Source of the DNA: Cephalopachus bancanus
Taxonomy: Eukaryota > Chordata > Mammalia > Primates > Tarsiidae
Reading direction: 5' to 3'
DNA length: 64,000 nt
NCBI GenBank assembly: GCA_027257055.1
Contig: JAPVLO010000382.1
Location: forward strand, 1,054,001 to 1,118,000
Each line of letters starts with the position of its first letter. Within the stretch, counting starts at the first letter, position 1. Below the pieces are notes generated by a model, which saw nothing but the letters and a program-made list of their open reading frames with translations, had not been told where the DNA came from and ran no database searches. Shown one piece after another: positions 1 through 13,393 of this stretch. The translations under genes were made by a program, and so were the position numbers.

Positions 1-70
1 GCTCAGGCAATCCACTCCCCTCAGCATCCCAAAGTGCTGGGATTACAGGCTGAGCCACCGAGACTGGTCA
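1..70 (-). mobile_element. Alu SINE, clipped by the window edge
   Basis: This is the antisense 5' end of an Alu (GGGATTACAGGCTGAGCCACCGAGACTGG). The rest lies outside the window. Confidence 0.9.
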
Positions 71-129
71 GGTGTTTATTTTTCTAAGAAACAATAAGGC
101 TGCAAGCTATTATCATTTATGTTACTAAA

Positions 130-1485
130 AATCTAAACATTCTAATTCTTTTATTTTTTTAATTGACAAAAATGGTATATATTTATGGTGTACAAAATGA
201 TGTTTTGATATATGTTTAAAGTGTGAAATGTCTAAATCAAGCTAGTTGACATATACCTTACTTCACATACTTACGTGTGTGTAAGATGAAAACGTTTAAA
301 ATATACTCCCAGAAATTTTCAAGTATGCATTACATTGTTATTAACTATATTCACCATGTTGTACAATAGTCTACTGAACTTATTCCCCTAGTCTAACTGA
401 AATTTTGTATCCTTTGACCAACATTTCCTAATTCCTCCCATCCCCAGACTCCGGTAACTCTCTGCTTTTATGAGTTCAACTATTTTTAGATTTCTCATAT
501 AAGTGAGACCATGACATGTTTGTCTTTCTGAGCCTGACTTATTTTACTTAGCATCATGTCCTCCAAATTCATCCAGGTTGTTGCAAATGCCAAGATTTCC
601 TTTTTTGTTAAGCCTGAATAGTATGACAGTAAGTATATATAGCATGTTTTCTTTACCCATTCATCTGCTGATGGACACTTAAGTTGACTATATCTTGGCT
701 ACTGTGGATAATGCTGAATGATTATGGGACTGCAGGTGTCTCCTCAATATACTGGTTACATTTCCTTTGGATATATGCCCAGAAGTGAGAATCCTGGGTC
801 ATGTGGTAATTCTCTTTTTTTTTTGAGGAAATTCCATACTGTTTTCCATAATGGCTGTAATAATTTGCATTCTCACCCACAGTGTGCAAGGGTTCCCTTT
901 TCCCCCAACTCCTCACCAACACTTATCTCTTGTCTTTTTTGAGAATAGCCCTTCTGACAGGTATGGGGTGATATCTCACTGTGCTTTTAATTTGCATTTT
1001 CTTGATGCCGCAATATTGTGTATTTTTCCATATACCTGTTGGCCATTTGCATGTCTTCTTTTGAGAAATGTCTTTTCAAGTCCTTTGCTCATTTTTAAGA
1101 ATCAGGTTATTTGTTTGTTTTTTGCTTATTGAGTTGTTTGCGTTCTTTATACATTTTGGATAGTAACTCCTTATCATATGTCTGGTTTGCAAATATTTCC
1201 TCCCATTCCATAGGGTTGTCTCTTTACTCTGTTGATTGTTTCCTTTGCTGTGCAGAAGCTTTCTAGTTTGATGGAACCCCATTTGTCTGTTTTTACTTGT
1301 GTTACCTGTGCCTTGGGGAAATATTAAAAGCATCTTTGCCCAAACCAATGGTATAAAGCTCCTCCCCTATGTTTTCTTCTAGTAGCTTTACAGCTTCTGG
1401 TTTTAGGTTTAAGTTTTTAATCCATTTGATTTGATTTTTGTACGTGGGGTAAGGTGAGGGTTAAAAATATTCCGTTCAAATTCTA
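130..1485 (-). mobile_element. LINE-1 fragment, antisense, 3' part
   Basis: The plus strand reads as the reverse complement of L1 3'UTR and late ORF2. Typical phrases are the 'tccaaattcatccaggttgttgcaaatg' region near 565, 'ttccataatggctgta' at 843 and 'tgttgattgtttcctttgctgtgcagaag' near 1230. Numerous stops and indels show that it is dead. It looks like an L1MA-age copy; the subfamily is inferred. Confidence 0.88.
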
Positions 1486-1489
1486 ATTT

Positions 1490-3185
1490 GAGCAATACAG
1501 CCTGCCACTTAAAAGTACTGAAAGTGCCTTTTAAATTATAACACTTTATACAAATGTAAGATCCATCACAATGTAATAATTTATTTTCTTTCTAGTGTCA
1601 TTAGAGGTATAGCCTTCTTGACTTTCTGTCTTGAATTTTGCTTGATATTAATGAAAAGGTACAAATTCCTTAATGTTTCTAAGTTATTTAATAAAAGAAG
1701 GTAGTTAGAATTCTAAGGTGCTCTCCTGCCCAAACATGCTATAGCTGTATGAATATAAGTGACTACTGTGCTGTAATTTCTCTGATTAGACATTTCAGGA
1801 CGGTGAGTCTTTGCCATGTGAACAATTGCATAAAGTCCTTCACACCACTTCATATAAGAGGCCCTAGAAAAATTCCCATGACTTTCTGCATTAGCTCTCT
1901 TGAACACATTTCACTTCACATGACGCTCTTCTCCCTCTCACCTCCCTTCATCTCTCTGACCACTTTCACCTTGCCTCCCCTCTTCTAGTACCAATAAGTA
2001 AGCTTTCCTAGGCGAGGACAGAATCTCACCATAGCAAAATTTGCCTCAATTTCAATCAGCAACAGAGAGGGGGAAAATGTCCAAATTAAGCTGCTTGATT
2101 ACGGAAATTAATCTTGTCATTTAGCGTCCCTGTTCTGCAGAACAGGGCCTTTGATTAGCCTCCTTGTTTCAGAATATTACAAGCAGACGTTTATTAAGTA
2201 GAAGGCTTTTTTTTTTTTTTTTTGTAGTCAGGCAAGTCAGAGGGAAAGTAAAGGTGGCAAGAGGCTTCTGAAAAAAGGGTACCAAGTCAAGGACTATCAG
2301 CCTGCTTCCAAGTCCATGTCTCCCAGAGAAGGACTGTCATGGACTCAGGACCTCAACCAACCCACCCAGCTGTGAATGGCCTTCTGATGGGAAGTTTAAG
2401 AAGCAAATAATCTATAATCTGTTATCCTTTTAGTCATGGAATGAAACCCTTGACCTAGAGACAAATAATGACTATGGTTGACATTACACACTGTAAAATT
2501 AAATGCAAATGAGTGGAGAACCAGCTACATTTATAGGGCCATATATTCCAGCAGCTCTGAATTAGTTAATATCAACATTTAGAAAGCCATAATAAAGATT
2601 GTATGAGTGCTTCTGAGGAGGAGTGAAGGGGGTATTCTCTCTCTCCCAATAGTGTGCATTGACATTTTTAAATTTGAAGGGGTGCTATCTGGTAGAGGGA
2701 AATTTGCTTCTTAACCAATATTCTAAACCTCAGAGCTTTGGGACACTTTGAGTTTGGTCGTGAGAGTTAGATCTGACCTGTTCCAAATTCACACAACTTT
2801 CTGGAAAAAGGGCTTTTCCAGTACTAATAGCCTGGCCTAAACCACTCCAGAGGAAACCCAGAATGGAGTCATGGAGCAATCCAGTGCAGGAGCCTTAGCA
2901 CTTAACTAGAATGGTTCGGGATGCCCGAGGGTCTCCTGAGCATCAGAATTCAGAGCTCAGGGTACCATCAATAGAAAAAATAACATTAGGAGAAAAGCAG
3001 TCATTGACAAAAACAAAACAAAAATAGCTTGACAACAGAGTCTGTCTTCTTTAGTTGGACCCTAACTTCTCCTTAGGATAAATGCAAAGAAATATAATCA
3101 GGGTGATAATCTAGAGTACATAGAAGATATATACCAACTGAGGCTATGGACAGATCAGGAATGCAGAAAAATATTTCTGAAGTAG
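1490..3185. other. GRIN2B: Unique intronic sequence
   Basis: No gene or repeat that I can name. It has a short poly-T run near 2207-2223 and a pyrimidine-rich patch at 1925-1985. Confidence 0.5.
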
Positions 3186-3376
3186 GATTCCTCAACTTTG
3201 GCAACAGTGATACTTTGGGCAAGATAATTCTTTGATGTAGGGGCCTGCCCTGTGCATTGTAAGATTGGTAGCAGCGTCCCTGGCCTCTACCCTATAGATG
3301 CTGGTATCACCCCCACCACAAATTGCCAAATGTCTCCTGGGTGCAAAGTCACCCCCATCATTGAGAACCACTGCTC
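3186..3376 (-). mobile_element. MER20 DNA transposon relic (hAT-Charlie, non-autonomous)
   Basis: Antisense to the MER20 consensus as I recall it: CCTCAACTTTGGCAACAGTGATA at one end, then 'gcctgccctgtgcattgtaag', 'ccaaatgtctcctgggtgcaaagtcacccccatc' and CATTGAGAACCACTG at the other end. The element is near full length. MER20 copies are known to have been co-opted as regulatory elements in mammals; nothing here shows that for this copy. Confidence 0.75.
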
Positions 3377-3449
3377 TTGAAAATACCAGTGTCAGAAAAG
3401 CCAATTTTCTAACTTCCCAAATAAGCTCACCATGCCCTTCAGTTCTTTA

Positions 3450-3690
3450 AGAGACAGCATGGTGTGGTGGGAAGACCATAAGTTGTAGAGGCCAAGAGGA
3501 CTGTGGTCAAGTCCCAGTCACTTTGCACTAAGCATGTAGCCATGACTGAGGCACTTAATCTCTTGAAATGTCCATGTCTTGATTTGTGAAATAAGAATAA
3601 TAACAACCTCATTGCAGGGATTCTTAGGGGGATTAAAAAAGGTAATCATATATGCCTGGCATCTGTTTACATAGGAGATATTTTTTTAAA
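3450..3690 (+). repeat. MIR SINE relic
   Basis: Follows the MIR consensus order: 'agcatggtgtggtgggaagacc', 'gtcaagtcccagtcactttgca', 'gaggcacttaatctcttgaaatgtcc', then 'aataagaataataacaacctcattgcaggg' and 'atatgcctggca'. Highly diverged. Confidence 0.7.
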
Positions 3691-3944
3691 AAAACAATGG
3701 TAGTTGTTATACTAAAAATAGTAAAATCCAAGTCTAAGACAGGGAACCACTTGACAAAGATAGAGAAAGAACTCGTAAAGTATTAGTTCCAGAGGTGGTC
3801 ACCATGAAATTTTGTTTTAAAAGGGTTTAAGGAGGGGAAAAAAGAAAGAAATATGCAAAGCCCACTAGAAAATGAATTCCTCAAAGGCAGGTAGTACTAA
3901 ATGAATGCTGAATATATGAATAAAGCTACCTAAATTGGCCTCTT

Positions 3945-4525
3945 GTTCCACTTTTTCCCCCCTATCCTCCACCCAATCTTCAGCCAGCTCTCAGAGTACT
4001 CTTCTGCAAACATAAAGACCTCCCATGCCTTTTCTGCACACTTAGAACATGACCCCAATGTCTTAGCCTGATCTACGGAGCCCAGCCTGCCTCCCTGATC
4101 TCATCTCCTGCCCTTCCCCCTAGTCCTCAGCTCCAGTCAGAAGACCTTCTCGCTCTTTCTTCAACTGCCAAACTCATTACTGCTTCAGGGCTTCTCTGCT
4201 TGCTGTTCTCTGAACCTAGAAAGCTCCTCATTCCTTCCTGCCCTTCAGGCCTTTGTGCAAATGCCACGGCTTCTGAGAGACCTTCCCTTCCCCTCCTGCT
4301 TAAATGAACTGCTCTCGACCTTCATTATTCTTAATTCTCTTACCCTACTTACTTTCTTCATAGTACTTAATTCTGTCTCAAATCATATTTTTTTGTGTGT
4401 TCTGTTGCCCATCTGTCTCCCCCACTCAAAAGTTTCATAAAAGCAGGGATTCTATCTCGTCCACCCAGTAGCCCCAAGGTCTAGCCTATAATGGCACTCA
4501 GCAAATATTTGTTGAATAAATGTAG
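3945..4525 (+). repeat. LINE-2 3' end relic
   Basis: Matches the L2 3' end order: 'ctcagggcttctctgcttgctgttc', 'ttcaggcctttgtgcaaatgccac', 'gagagaccttcccttcc', 'tcatagtacttaattctg', 'aaaagcagggattctatctcgt' and the terminal 'ggcactcagcaaatatttgttgaataaatg'. Confidence 0.78.
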
Positions 4526-6855
4526 TTGACTAAATGCATGGTCATTCTAAAGGGTTTTATTTTGATGAGTGGAGCTTGTATATTTTTCCAGCAGTCAGGC
4601 CCATAAGAAGTAGAATAATCCCCATTACTACTGAATGAACAATCAGTTTGAATGTCTATATCCTACTCTGAACTGAACCTGAAGGCAGATTCTGTATCTT
4701 TCTTCTTAACAGTTTTTCACTTTTGCCTATACAGTATCTGGCAAAAATGTTGATTTCTCTTAACTGTCAGATGGATTGGAGAAAGGAGAAATAATATTCA
4801 CTCTTTGCCACTGTCAACATATCCAAATCCTGGAGCAGTAGCTTATGTTGCATCAGAAGAGGGTTACAGAAAACCCGTCTTCTCCTTCCTCCAATTCTCC
4901 GAATACATCTTCACAAACAACAGCTTACCACCTGGTCTGAAAGTCTGACTCTACGAATTGAATTAAGGTATCAATAAGTAATAAAACATTAGCTACATGT
5001 CTCATTGAGGAGGATTTATTGGGTACAGCAGTGAGATTCAGTTGTCTGACCATTAGCCAATGCCACCTATGATACCTAGCCAGAAACAGAGGCCTTACTT
5101 GAGCGAAATGGACATTATACATGAAGAAGTAGTAGGAAGGGGATAATAAGGAAGATGCCAAAATAGACTTAGCAGTATGACGATCAAACTCTCTCTGTTT
5201 CCCTATTCCCATCCTGCATAGGACAGGACCTATTTACAGATGACCTAGTCTTGTAAAAAAATATGGTCATGATCACCACAGAAACATTAAGAAGGGTCTT
5301 CCCTATGCCAGTACAATGACATTCTATACACTATTACTTACCTGGGGGCTACAACAGGCATTTTCCTTCATAAAGTAGAATACTCTGTGCTTAATATATG
5401 AAGCTGCAGGATCTGGCAACTAAAACACTGGCCTGATTAAAGAGCAGAGAGTGGAGAATGACACTAAAGCTTCTGGTTTGGAATTGGACACAGAGGTCAT
5501 CTTTTAATGGAGATCAGAAATGGAGGTGACATAAGGGAAATATATGAATGTGGAATAGACATACTAAGCTTGGGCTTTATGAATGGGTCTCAAGGGATCC
5601 ACGATTTCCCTGAAACTACATGCAGAATTTGGTAAGTGGATACTTTTCTGAAAAGGAGGGGTCTATAGCTTTTGTTAGATTTTTCAAAGGACTCCATGAC
5701 TCATGGCCACAGTCTTACAGAAGTCTCAAAGGAAAAAAGTGCATATATTCTGTGACTCTTAAAATATACTGATATTCATACACAGAATTAAAGCTTCCAG
5801 TTAATCAATCACTCCAATGTCTATAAAAATGGATTGAACTAATACGTCTAAGCCCCAAACTATATACAAAACACTGTGCGGCACAACTTCTACCTATATG
5901 CCCAATAGAAGAAATTGCAAGAAAATACAGTAGACGCTGCAAGAAAATGTAGAAACTACAAAAAATTGATGCTTTTCATCTATGTGGGGGGAAAAATTTG
6001 TATCAAAGTGTTGACTGAAATAACTTCTGGGACCAAGCATTTGAACTGAATTTTATTTGCCTATTGTATTAGCATTTCCCACTACTTATTCACCTTAACC
6101 TCTATTTTCATCTGTGTATATACATATTTTCATTCTTCCTAATCTATTTCAACTTTGAGCATTTTCCATGAGCAAAATTCTGCTATAGTTCCTTGCATTG
6201 AATAAAGGAAGAATAATATACCATCCAACAAATAAACACTGCAAATGAATAAAAAAGAACCAGAGTTTTTACTCTGTTAAATCTGAGGAAGATGCATGAG
6301 ATTACATCACAATATCTGAAAGAAATGAAAGCAAGAAAAAGAAATTTTAAAATGAATGGTAAGATCAAACATGTTGATCAAGACGTCTATTATAGACACA
6401 AGATATTTAAAACCATGAAAACCATTTGCATTGGAAATGGAAAGATAATGAACTTGCCCTTAAAGTGACAATTGTAGATATCAGTAAAAAGATTTCAATC
6501 AGTATGGCAAACTGGTATCCAGGCATTATTATTACTTACAATAATAATTGTAAAAGTATTTGGGGAGTTTGGGGAAACTTTATGTAAAACTGAAAATTTT
6601 GTTTAAAAAGTAAAGACCAAGGAATAAAGCCATCTAGAGTCATTAGTTTGAAGGCTGAGTATCAGAATTACGATATAAGGGCAGCATAAGAGTGATGCAA
6701 AAATGGAAAACAGATGGCAAAGGAAGCACATGAGAATATTGTAAATCTTAAACATTACTACATTTCTGGGACTCTGGGTACCAAGAATTAGAAACAGGAT
6801 GAGGATAAAATATTTAGTGGCAGCAATAACAAGAAGACCAGCCGCAGCAAAATAA
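4526..6855. other. GRIN2B: Intronic sequence with one unclassified old repeat fragment
   Basis: Mostly unique. Around 5590-5710 the run 'gatttccctgaaactacatgcagaatttggtaagtgg...tctatagcttttgttagatttttcaaagg' resembles a widespread ancient mammalian repeat that I cannot classify. No gene seen. Confidence 0.4.
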
Positions 6856-6857
6856 CA

Positions 6858-7022
6858 GAAATTATAACAGCTAACATGAATGAGCACCTACTATGTGCCA
6901 GGGCTTTCCATATATTCTCATTTCCTCCAAATGATCATTCCTCAAGGTTCTGAAGGTCAGAAAGTCAGAGGCCAAAGGTCATTTATACAGTATTGAGACC
7001 CAAGCCTGCCTCATTCCAAAGT
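6858..7022 (-). repeat. MIR SINE relic
   Basis: Antisense MIR 3' end: 'taacagctaacatgaatgagcacctactatgtgccagggc', followed by a diverged core ending in 'gagacccaagcctgcctcattccaaag'. Confidence 0.7.
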
Positions 7023-7929
7023 GCTAATTCATTCAATAAAATATAGACTCCAAATAATGAACAATTTAGAACTCATTCCTTTTTAGAGTCCAATCACAGC
7101 AATAAAGGTGTGTCCAATCTCACAAAACAGATGACAAAAATTACTCATCTCGAGGTGTTTTCTTTATTTCTTGGCCTGGCTTTAGTTAGGATAAACAGGC
7201 TCACTTCGGAGAAATCTGAAAATCGCAGGACTAACAGTGTGTCTGCCTCTGTGCACATCTGTTTTCACGCACCACCAGCTGAGTCTTCAGATCAACATAG
7301 GGTTTCACTCAGAGGTGAAAATGATTAATGTGTCACCACTGAGGATTCCCCAAAAGGATTCCTTTTGAGGGAAATGGGAAAGTTACCATAGGCAAAAAGT
7401 CAAAAGGAAGAAAAGCAGAGGTTTAGAGTTGGTATTAAATGTTCAGATTTCCAGGGAACCTGGAAAATGTTTGGATTTAGGAACTTAATGCGTAATGTAT
7501 AAAACTCTTTCAAAAGATGTGAAGGCAGACAAATGATAGCTTTTCTTGTATTCCTCAGTGTGCACTAACTCTCAGCTAGAGGGGCCATAAAGAGTGAAGA
7601 AAGCCGGGTCAGATCTCAAATGTTACATTTAGCCATTAGCATTGGCTAGATGGCCAGCAAAGGAGAGGATCGCCACAAGGCAAATGTTGGTTTGTTTATT
7701 GTTGCTTTTTTTTTAGGGTACTGCTTATTTTGTATGTTATGAGCTTTGTGGCAAATTTCACTGAGGCACTCACTAATGTTACAAAACAGCCACAAGGCTC
7801 AGTACCAAAGAAAACCAGTGCATTTCAGTGAATGCAGAGCTGCCCCCAGGTAACTAAACCTTTTCTGTACCATTACAGATTTTCATAGAAGTTTAAGCTC
7901 TCTTAACCTATTTTTTCTTTCATGATCAA

Positions 7930-8165
7930 GTTCCTCATGCTGTCCAACAGAACTTCCAGCAATGATAAAAATATTTTATCCGGGTGCAGTCCACTATAAC
8001 AGTCAATAGTCACACATGGCTTTTCAGCATTTGAAACGCAGCCCATAATACTGTAAATTTAATTTTTAATTTTATTTAATTTGAGCTCATTTAAGTTGAA
8101 AATTGAATAGCCACGTGTCTAGTGGCTATTGTATTGGTCACCATGGAAATTTTACAGTACTAGCA
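7930..8165. mobile_element. hAT-type DNA transposon relic (MER class)
   Basis: Contains 'catgctgtccaacagaacttcc', an AT-rich centre ('aatttttaattttatttaatttgagc') and 'gaatagccacgtgtctagtggctattgtattggtc'. These are characteristic of a common non-autonomous hAT-family repeat with 'tagccacatgtggctagtggct' motifs. The family name is uncertain. Confidence 0.55.
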
Positions 8166-9262
8166 AAAGGGCCTAAGTTTTTATTTTCTAGCTGCTCCCG
8201 TCTGTGATGGTTATTTTCAACTCTTCCGTTTCTCTCTTGGATTTTTAAAATCTATCTTTAAATGTCAATCTTGTGTTTCTAGATTTTGTTTACATTGTAC
8301 CTTTATCTTAGGTTAAAACATGTGTAATTGCCATTTTATAGGTAAAAAAACAGTACAATAGCAGCAATCTCATATGGTTCAATTTTTATATAATGTATCA
8401 TAAGCTTTTTGGTTATGACTTATACATAGCATGGTGCTATGTACATAGAAACTATCCGGGGTTGAATGAATGAAAGAATAGATGACTAAATTTTTATTAG
8501 ATGTACAAATGACTGACAAATTCAGGTAGGCAGCAAATGTTTAAGCAGTACTCAAAGTGCATTTCCTCAGATCAAGTTAGTATACTGGTATTGAGATTAA
8601 GCCATGAGGCAAAAACCTCTCAAAAGAAAAACACAGGATAGGAATTTGTTTTAGCTTTGAATTTAGCAATTCAGAACAGACCATTAAAAAAAATATAAGG
8701 ACTTCTGACAGCATAACAATAAAACAATCACTGAGTATCCAGGGATTCACAAATTCCTTGAGCAGAAAATGATTACAAAATAATAAAAGGTGGGTTGTTT
8801 ATTGAGGAGGGAAATAGAATCATTAGAGAAGGGAGGTTTGAGGATATGTACTAGAGAAATTTGAAGAGAATATAGAAAAGATATATTCACATTCAAATAA
8901 AGGGCCTTTGGGAATGTTTCTGTGTAATACAAGAACCAGAAAAGTTGAAAAAAGATTGCCAGTTTTTAAAGTATAACAAAATAAGCTTTTACTGCAAAAA
9001 CATTGCCTGATTTCAGGAAAGTCCATTATGCCTATCTTTGAAGTGAAAAGGTGGGGTTAAAATGCTCATGTATTTTATTTCTCCCATTCTAAAAATGTGC
9101 CTGTAGACTTTAGCATTTTTTCTTTTGGTTCTTATATTCATGGGCTTCATTTGACGTCATTCCTTACACAACAATCTTTCCATTAAAAGAGCACAAGTAG
9201 ATGCTAACTGCAAGTGTAAGTCAACATTCCCACGTCACAAGAATCAACACTCGTGCACATGT

Positions 9263-9263
<1 letters not shown>

Positions 9264-9300
<37 letters not shown>

Positions 9301-9308
9301 ACACACAT
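9264..9308. repeat. (CA)n microsatellite
   Basis: About 22 CA units with a single T interruption near 9296. Confidence 0.97.
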
Positions 9309-9905
9309 CTGCAGTTTCTCATGTATGAAATGATGCCACAAACCTACTGACAGAGGTTGTATACTTGAGAGATATTTGCAGAATGACAAAAAACTTACAG
9401 TGATTCATCCATGACCTTTCATCTGGTCCCCGTGTGTGAAAAACAGCACCATAGACAAGTCATACGAAGGGTGAGACCCTTCATGTGTGACTAGATATAA
9501 GAGATGACAAGTTTCTAAAGGAACAGATACTGCACTTCTAGTTCAACGGATTAAGAAAAAAAAAAAATAGGTGCAAGAAACTGACACCTACAATACTACA
9601 GGATTTAATAATGCTATAAAATGGGACAGAGAAAAGTGCGCACTTATGGAAATGACAGTTGATGTACAATGAAACGAACTATTCTCTCCATCCTTCTGGA
9701 AAATGCACAGTGTTTTGGACTCGATTCCGCCTATGGTTTTCCATTCCCCCCCCACCACCACTTATAAGTGGCCAGAACAATAGGTTACAATAAGGTTACA
9801 ATGATAAAGTCACAGTTTGGAGAAGATGCCAGCAGGCTTTTTTGGAGCCCAAGCTATATGAAGCATGGAAATTCTACTCTGGGAAGGAGTGAGCGGCAGA
9901 ACCTG

Positions 9906-9930
9906 GTTTCCATAGCACTGCCATGGAAAC
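9906..9930. promoter_or_regulatory. Inverted repeat GTTTCCAT ... ATGGAAAC, X-box-like half sites
   Basis: Perfect 8-bp arms (9906-9913 and 9923-9930) separated by 9 nt. Each arm resembles an RFX half site (GTTNCCAT). Regulatory function is inference only. Confidence 0.35.
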
Positions 9931-12282
9931 AACTCTCTGTGACTCTGTGCCTCCAGGCCTTCTGAAACTGAAGCATCGCTCCAACACCCACCTCCATATC
10001 ACATGCCCCCAACCCCCTCACAAATGATTAAAGAGTGTGTTGAAAAGTGGGCAGACATTTACCTGGCCATCTTAATATACATTAATGTCCGCGAAAAAGG
10101 AGGAAAGGATTCCAATGTTTCTTCCTCCTTTATTGAGGGTATAGAGATGGTGGTAAAGAAGAGAAAAATAAAAACCTAAAGGCCCAAAACCTTGCACTTG
10201 AACCTGCAAAAGTATAAATCTTGCCAACTAGTATATTAATGGTCTGGGTTTACTAATCCCACGAATTAGGTTCCTTTATTTTCTTTTGTCTGCCTGTAAT
10301 GCCAGCACACAACTATGAAGGATTTCATTAACTGCTAGGGCCTTGGAGAGACTCCCCACTAATCTTTGCAATTGGTGGCCAGTTGAGGGCTTGGTAGGAA
10401 TATTTTTTTTCCCCAATTTCTATCCCTTGGTCGTGATTTTGAAAGTGGAATAAAGGTTGGGAAATGTTCTTCCAGAATCTGGTAGAAAATTCCAACAGAA
10501 GGGAGTATGGGCTCTCTACCTAGCTTTGTATCCCTCAGGTCTCTTTCTCTGATGGTTCCAAAGGGGTGAGTGACAGTCAGCCAGAGGTGCACTGGTCCGG
10601 AATCTGGCTCTACACCATGTGCTCCAGCCATGCTGGAGCAATGCCCACTGACCGGGAGCAAATCAAAGGTCAGGAAGCCTGTTAGTCAGCAGATGCTCGA
10701 GAACTTGACAGGACGTATCAGAAAGGTTCCTGGCCCAGCAGCACAGCCCACACACCAGCCAAGGAATTGCAACTGGGACCCTTAGAATTCCATTCCTGTT
10801 TTCAGCTCTTCCCCTACCTGAAAAAATGAACTTGGGACATTGATCCTGCACATACGTAATGCACAGATGCCTAAAAGCATCACACCTGAGAAGAACCTGA
10901 AGCGATAGTTGCTGGTAAAATTGTTGAGAGGAAACACAATTGAGGAAAGTTTTAAAAACTGCTAACTGGAACAAAGTTGCAATTTTTTTTAACCTCTTGA
11001 GAATAATCCAATGATGAATAGAGAGTAGAGAGAGCCCACATATATATGCAAAGGGGATTGAAGTCAGGTCACAGGTTTTCAGCAGCTCAGGAATGGTACT
11101 TCTGGGGCAAATGACTAAAATGCTCTCTGCTTTATTTCTATACCTGAAAATTCTCCTCTGCCCACCTTACTGAGTGCTATGAAATGAAAAGCAAAGTCAA
11201 GATCAGTTAGAGTTAGACAAGGGGGAGTATAATAAGATGGGAGTTCTGAATTATTCATTTTTATTTATGTAGTGGCAATTGTTACAGTTTTTTGTTTCTC
11301 CTAGATGTTGAAATTGTAAAAAGAGGACTGAATAATTCAGCATGACTCAAGAAATCATAAATGGAGTACTGTCTGGACAGTGAATGCCTATGAAATAGGC
11401 TCATTTTGTTGATAGTCTTAGCATTTATATAATACATTTATTTATAATTTAATTAACAACCTATTCCAGCTCTAATACATATTATATTTGCAAGGCATTT
11501 CAATGTTCTAAACGTGAAAAGGACTGAATTGTCGCTCTTGCTTCGTTTTTACCACAGGGAAGGAAGGAGTCAGGGGCCCAGTGGGAAAGAAAAGGGGACA
11601 TGCTAGAACCAAAGGCCATTCCAGGAAGAAGTTAGAGCCCACACATGCCAGAGGCACATTTCTGGGTACTAATTCATACCCTGGTTGTTTGAGCACCTCT
11701 GAATGCAATTCTATTTCATACCACAGCAAGCCTAGAGGCAAGGCAGGATTTATTTTTAAAAAGCGGTGTTATTTCAGTCCAAGAGTCTCACAGGTGAGGT
11801 GGGGAAATGGAGAAAGTACAAATTTCTCATGATTCTTCGAGATTGGGGAGCCAAAACTCCAATTCAAGTTTCATATAGTTAAATCCATTTGTTCATTTCA
11901 CCTGCTTCACAAAGTCTGGGAATGCTGCTTGAGGGAACCAACTAAAAGGTGAGTAAAGAGGAGAGAACAGAAAGCAGTTTTAAGAAAAGAACATTTACGA
12001 CCTTAAGATTGTCAGCCCTCAACTTTCCACCAAAGACAGACTCATCATGATGGCCCTATCCCAGGGTCTGGTCTAAGCCTTTCTTTGAATCTTCCCTCCA
12101 TGTTTCACACCAGAAGAGTTGGTGGCCTTTTGAGCAGACAATTCTTTATCATGTAGAGTTTTCACACTACTGGCTGTGTAGTAGTCCTGGTCCTGCCAAG
12201 TAAGTGGGAATAATGCTCCAGAATCATGTTATCTCTAAAGAAAACATTCACACATTTCCAAACACCCCATGGAAACTTTACA

Positions 12283-12690
12283 GGCTGAAATGCATCCCTC
12301 CAAATTCCCATGTTGAAGTCCTAAACCCAGAGGCCCTCAGAATATGACTGTATTTGGAGCCAGGACCCTTAGCAAGGTGATTAAGTTAAAGTGAGGCCAT
12401 TAGAATGAGACTTAATCTAATCTGACTGATGTCTATAAGAAGAAGAAACCTGGACACACAAAGAGGCACCAGGACATATGCACATAGAAGAAAGACCAGG
12501 TGAGGACTCAGTGAGAAGGTGGCCATCTTCAAGTCAAGGAGAGAGGCTTCAGGAGAAATCATATCTGCTAGCAGCTTGACCTTAGACTACTGGCCTCCCA
12601 AACTTGGAGAAAATATATTTCTATTGCTTAAGTCACCCAGTCTGTAGTATTTTATTATAACAGCCCTAGAAAACTAATAAACGGACAAAT
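12283..12690 (+). mobile_element. Ancient LTR-type repeat (MaLR-like)
   Basis: Recognisable as a common mammalian repeat: 'aaattcccatgttgaagtcctaaac', 'aggtgattaagttaaagtgaggccattag', 'gatgtctataagaagaagaaacctgg', 'actactggcctcccaaacttggagaa' and 'ttgcttaagtcacccagtctgtagtattttattataacagccctagaaaactaata'. The element at 49536-49985 is the same family in the opposite orientation. The exact family name is uncertain. Confidence 0.65.
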
Positions 12691-13393
12691 ACCACCTCCA
12701 ATTGAGAACCAAAACAAGGTTCTATTCATGTTTAAGAGTCAACTCACACTTTGTCCAAAAACCCTTACTAATCCCTAAAAGAAAATATAAATTCACCATT
12801 CTTTAAGATCCAAAGCACAGGATATGTTTTATAATTCAAAAATTTTGAGATTTGAAAACTGCAATAGGATGTATTTACCAAATATTATCTAGCACTATCC
12901 TAGGGGTGTCTGCAGCAAGACCCTGTAATCAAACACATAAATATTTCTCCCACAAAACATAAAAATATGAGCACTTTTGAGATTAAACTAAGATTATAAA
13001 TAGCTTTGCATACTTTACATCAGATTTTTCTGCCAAATGAATTCATATTAGATCAGGTTTTAGCATTCAGTAAACTACAAAAAATGCCTTAGTTTTCAGA
13101 ATTTATTGGATTTCAGAGTTGCAATTCAAAGACTGTGGACTTGGTCAGCCTTCAATAATAAAATGAAATCTAGAACTTCCAGGGTCGACACTTAAATGGA
13201 GACTCTTCAGGTGAATAGGAACAACCAATAACCAGCCTAAATTTCCTAAACTGAGGTTTTGCCTTCTTCACAGGATTCTCCCACTTGATTTCTGACTCTG
13301 GATGGATACTACTGTCCTTGATCTCTGACCAAGTTTGGACTAAGCCTCTCCCTGAGTTTCCCTTATCTCTGATATATTAAGCTAGGATTTTTC

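Larger units (their letters stand above)
8166..12280. other. GRIN2B: Largely unique intronic sequence
   Basis: Apart from the (CA)n at 9264 and the inverted repeats at 8423 and 9906, I see no interspersed repeat or gene. 9720-10010 is unusually rich in low-complexity C/A runs and X-box-like motifs. The 100-residue frames near 10359-10974 look like chance. Confidence 0.45.
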
